Shown here: in pieces, positions 14,925-16,714 of the stretch | How the letters are laid out: the number at the start of each line of letters is the position of its first letter | Numbering within the stretch: position 1 is the first letter of the stretch | From: Lachnospiraceae bacterium | Lineage (GTDB): Bacteria; Bacillota_A; Clostridia; Lachnospirales; Lachnospiraceae | Direction of reading: 5' to 3' | NCBI GenBank assembly: GCA_009911175.1 | Contig: QXWX01000124.1 | Coordinates: 1 to 16,714 of the forward strand | Length of the DNA stretch: 16,714 nt | The notes under the pieces: generated by a model | Seen by the model: the letters and a program-made list of their open reading frames with translations, nothing else | The model's database searches: none | Told to the model about the DNA's origin: nothing | Made by a program: the position numbers and the translations under genes

Positions 14925-15308
14925 CTAAAACGAACTAATAAGTAGTGCTGCGAATAAAATTTCAATAAAAATACTTACCAGTGGTACAAAGCACAGAATA
15001 ATCCCTATTCTAGCTATATAATAATATTTATTGTTCTTAGAATCAGAAACTTTGGAGAAGAAGCGTTTAATTTGTAGATGTGTGTATGTAGACATAGTAA
15101 TACCTATTGGAACAGCAGTGCAAAGTATAAAAATACCGTAAACAGGGGCACGGAGTACAGCTCCAAAATCGGGAAAATTAAGCAGGCAACTACCAATTAG
15201 TACGATGGAAAATGCTGACACTAAAACACCGATTATTAAGCAACATAGAACTGTAGTATACAGATGCTTCTCAGACGAAGTACGAGTATTTTTGCTTTGA
15301 CTAACCAT
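14925..15308 (-). CDS. Small multi-spanning membrane protein, unknown function
   Basis: A 127-aa protein I do not recognise. A short polar N-terminus (MVSQSKNTRTSSEK) is followed by two hydrophobic spans (about 20-42 and 52-75), a basic polar loop (KRFFSKVSDSKNNK, about 82-95) and a third hydrophobic stretch at the C-terminus (about 100-127), so three or four membrane passes. I place the start at ATG 15308, because GAAGGA (15315-15320, minus strand) is 6 nt away; the ATG at 15314 directly abuts that site and is too close. It converges with the LRR-lipase gene with only 33 nt between stops. Upstream lies the structured region at 15362-15496, which may be its leader. Confidence 0.65.
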   Translation of the reverse strand: MVSQSKNTRTSSEKHLYTTVLCCLIIGVLVSAFSIVLIGSCLLNFPDFGAVLRAPVYGIFILCTAVPIGITMSTYTHLQIKRFFSKVSDSKNNKYYYIARIGIILCFVPLVSIFIEILFAALLISSF

Positions 15309-15361
15309 ATTCATTCCTTCATTAGTAGTATTAGAAGTGTATTGCTATATTATCCCAGCTT

Positions 15362-15496
15362 ACAAAAAGCGACACCGCAAGGTGCCTTACTTCCATTCAT
15401 AATCGGGAGCATTTGCTGCTGTGATTATTTATGCGATGTCGCTTAACACACATCAACAAATACAAAATAAAACCCGATTATATGTAAAAGTAAGGC
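15362..15496 (-). ncRNA. Candidate pseudoknotted small RNA or leader attenuator
   Basis: Two inverted repeats are interleaved. On the minus strand the order is b' (15496-15473), a' (15444-15433), b (15407-15384), a (15378-15367), then TTTTTGT. Pair b/b' has two perfect 9-bp halves (GCCTTACTT and ATAATCGGG) around a 6-nt mismatched middle; pair a/a' (AAGCGACACCGC / GCGATGTCGCTT) matches 11 of 12. Small hairpins, AGCA..TGCT and CACC-TTGC-GGTG, fill the joins. Arm a' lies in the loop closed by b/b', so both stems together make a pseudoknot, or they are alternatives. An extended -10 at 15503-15508 would start the RNA at about 15496, exactly at b'. No Rfam class was recognised. Confidence 0.5.
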
Positions 15497-15502
15497 ATAT
15501 TT

Positions 15503-15510
15503 ATTATAGC
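15503..15510 (-). promoter_or_regulatory. Extended -10 promoter for the structured RNA
   Basis: On the minus strand the sequence reads TGCTATAAT, a TGn-extended consensus -10 (hexamer at 15503-15508). No good -35 is visible, which extended -10 promoters tolerate. Seven nucleotides downstream is the first paired base of the structured RNA. Confidence 0.5.
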
Positions 15511-15542
15511 ACATGAACTATAGAAAATTCGTAAATCATAAT

Positions 15543-15568
15543 GGCTGTTCTTTTTCGAAAGAACAGCC
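15543..15568. repeat. Perfect 11-bp hairpin
   Basis: GGCTGTTCTTT (15543-15553) and AAAGAACAGCC (15558-15568) with a four-base TTCG loop. No T-run follows on the plus strand; the minus side is A+T-rich (ATTATGATTT). It may separate the leftward structured RNA from the rightward small gene as a bidirectional block, or be a protein-binding site. Confidence 0.55.
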
Positions 15569-15597
15569 ACAACTATAGGCTACAGAGCAACATTTTG

Positions 15598-15626
15598 TTG
15601 CATCAGTTTCAAAAGAAACATATATC
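15598..15626 (+). promoter_or_regulatory. Promoter candidate for the 103-aa gene
   Basis: TTGCAT (15598-15603) and TATATC (15621-15626) are separated by 17 nt; a start near 15633 would give a 30-nt leader with AAGGAG at 15648-15653. The spacer contains GTTTC-AAAA-GAAAC, a small inverted repeat that could be a repressor site. Confidence 0.5.
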
Positions 15627-15662
15627 CTAAGCTTGTTTACATATCTCAAGGAGTATACTGGT

Positions 15663-15974
15663 ATGGAAAAATCCAACAGGTTCACGGCAGTTTTTATTCT
15701 TATAGTACTAACAGGTTGGCTGTATTATGAAAGCTTGCCTAGCTTCCACGTATATCGTAGCTTCGTTAAAATCTCAGATTCTGGTGTAGAAACCACACTT
15801 GATGTAATAACGTACAAAATGTTCAATAACGCAGAGCTTTATCAAGAGATTGCAGATGAACATAATCGAATTAATGGGATACCTAATAAGCTAGAGATGA
15901 ACCTTTACTTCTTTGGATACTGCTATCAAACAGTGATTCTTAATTATAAGGATCAACTAGAATATCGAAAATAA
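15663..15974 (+). CDS. Small single-spanning membrane protein, unknown function
   Basis: A 103-aa protein with one N-terminal hydrophobic span (FTAVFILIVLTGWLYY, about 7-22) after a short basic start, then a soluble extracytoplasmic part of about 80 residues rich in aromatic residues (SLPSFHVYRSFVKISD, MNLYFFGYCYQ). The span may be an uncleaved anchor. ATG 15663 is chosen for AAGGAG at 15648-15653 with 9-nt spacing; an upstream in-frame ATG at 15633 has no ribosome site and coincides with the predicted transcription start. It stands alone, with its own promoter candidate and a strong terminator downstream. I do not recognise a family. Confidence 0.65.
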   Translation: MEKSNRFTAVFILIVLTGWLYYESLPSFHVYRSFVKISDSGVETTLDVITYKMFNNAELYQEIADEHNRINGIPNKLEMNLYFFGYCYQTVILNYKDQLEYRK

Positions 15975-15997
15975 GAGTCCTTACTCCACTACAAGCT

Positions 15998-16020
15998 AAA
16001 AGCCCCGGAAGAGGGCTTTT
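15998..16020. terminator. Bidirectional intrinsic terminator
   Basis: AAAAGCCC (15998-16005) and GGGCTTTT (16013-16020) are perfect 8-bp arms with a 7-nt loop and A/T tails on both sides. It lies between the convergent 103-aa gene and DUF11-like gene and can serve both. Confidence 0.85.
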
Positions 16021-16033
16021 AACTGTAAGTAGG

Positions 16034-16672
16034 TTACTTGAAGAATATTTCTGTATAGGCATATTGCACATTTGAGTCTGCGCTTACTTGTACCCAGTTA
16101 CATAATCCGTCTTGACCGTCAGGCAGGTTTTTATTGATGACTTCCATAATATAGTGAACGGAAACTGCTGTGCCCGGTTTGCACTTACCAAGCGCAATTC
16201 TCAGGATGGTGAGATCATCTTCCTTCATCAGCGCACAGTCTAGACGCCTTGCTCCATCTGTAGTAGCAGAATCTTTGATAAATTGGAAGCCTTCTGGTAT
16301 ATCTGTCGTAATGGTAAGGTCTTCTATGCTGTCACTACTATAATTAGTATAGCTCACTTCAATTTCTATCCTGTCTCCGACTTTAGCCTGAATGCGTTCA
16401 TGCCAAGTCTTGCGTTTATCACTAACAACACGGACTCTCTGCTTGACCATATGCTTTTTCTCAAATACTACCCTTACCTCAAAGGTAAGAAAATCATAAG
16501 TAAAGTTATTACATTCTGGTAACTCTTCATCAAGACCATTAAAAAATATCAAAATGTTATCTTTTTCTACACTGATAGTATCATCGCTTAGAGTGAGGCT
16601 TTCTCTAGATTCATTGTTAGATTCTAGCCTAGCTGTCTTATATAACCTAAAACTCGGATAATACGGACTCAA
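16034..16672 (-). CDS. DUF11-like repeat protein, probably 5'-truncated
   Basis: The 212-residue frame contains a DUF11-type beta-sandwich: KVGDRIEIEVSYTNYSSDSI, TTDIPEGFQFIKDS and GTAVSVHYIMEV (about 95-190), the pattern of cell-surface stalk proteins of Gram-positive bacteria. DUF11 domains usually recur in large surface proteins, but only one is present. The only possible start is TTG 16672 without any ribosome site. The same frame continues coding-like for 13 more codons up to a stop at the window edge, and the other two frames there are also closed. No signal peptide or anchor is seen. This suggests a surface-protein fragment whose 5' part was lost, although a gene starting at TTG cannot be excluded. 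Confidence 0.55.
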   Translation of the reverse strand: MSPYYPSFRLYKTARLESNNESRESLTLSDDTISVEKDNILIFFNGLDEELPECNNFTYDFLTFEVRVVFEKKHMVKQRVRVVSDKRKTWHERIQAKVGDRIEIEVSYTNYSSDSIEDLTITTDIPEGFQFIKDSATTDGARRLDCALMKEDDLTILRIALGKCKPGTAVSVHYIMEVINKNLPDGQDGLCNWVQVSADSNVQYAYTEIFFK

Positions 16673-16714
16673 ATAAAAGTGCTTATAAAAGGTTAAAATA
16701 TCGAGTTTTTAGAT

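Noticed and set aside
15367..15386. CACC-GCAA-GGTG on the plus strand considered as part of a twister-sister-like ribozyme.
   Set aside because: Only the CCGCAAGG-like hairpin is reminiscent; the other conserved elements of that ribozyme class are absent.
15264..15446. A 60-codon plus-strand frame across the structured region.
   Set aside because: No ribosome site or recognisable protein; the region is better explained by interleaved inverted repeats on the other strand.

Overview
The window looks like chromosome from a gut-type Lachnospiraceae (Clostridia). The signs are strong AGGAGG-type ribosome sites, an orphan MutE/MutG-type lantibiotic-resistance operon with its own two-component system, an AraC-GH39 fusion, a remnant of the AAA-ATPase-like/PD-(D/E)XK family that is common in these genomes, and short single-domain tyrosine recombinases. 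The family assignment is inference; no rRNA or other taxonomic marker is present.

Left part (about 1-10,100; visibly G+C-richer). A leader region with an intrinsic terminator (322-353) precedes a tightly packed plus-strand operon (533-5080): ABC ATPase, two permeases, an OmpR-type response regulator and a sensor kinase. It resembles bacteriocin-sensing resistance modules such as CprABC-CprK of Clostridioides difficile. No lantibiotic precursor or modification gene is visible. The last 19 codons of the kinase look replaced by repeat-like DNA ending in CTAG. Next comes a previously hidden pseudogene (5247-5441): the first ~36 and last ~23 codons of an AAA-ATPase-like/PD-(D/E)XK gene joined by an internal deletion, with its promoter intact and now upstream of an 801-aa AraC/GH39 fusion regulator (5462-7867). 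Two related long palindromic elements (7864-8029 and 8026-8239) share a CTAG and fill the gap to a convergent methyl-accepting chemotaxis gene (8353-10056, minus).

Right part (about 10,100-16,714; clearly A+T-richer, likely a genomic island). After a 37-bp palindrome (10233-10269) come a divergent pair (108-aa unknown protein and small XRE regulator), a promoterless fragment of a C-type-lectin-like variable domain (11019-11217), a 189-aa tyrosine recombinase, a secreted leucine-rich-repeat/lipase-fold protein ending in a bare SPNTG sortase-like motif, a small multi-spanning membrane protein, a small single-spanning protein and a DUF11-like protein fragment at the edge.

Most worth a second look: (1) a candidate pseudoknotted small RNA or attenuator on the minus strand (about 15496-15362), with an extended -10 promoter placing its 5' end at the first base of a paired arm and U-rich sequence at its 3' end, upstream of the small membrane-protein gene; (2) the silent variable-domain cassette lying tail-to-tail with a recombinase; (3) the CTAG-bordered palindromic repeat family; (4) the deletion pseudogene; and (5) the GH39 domain that has lost the canonical acid/base motif and may be a sugar sensor.
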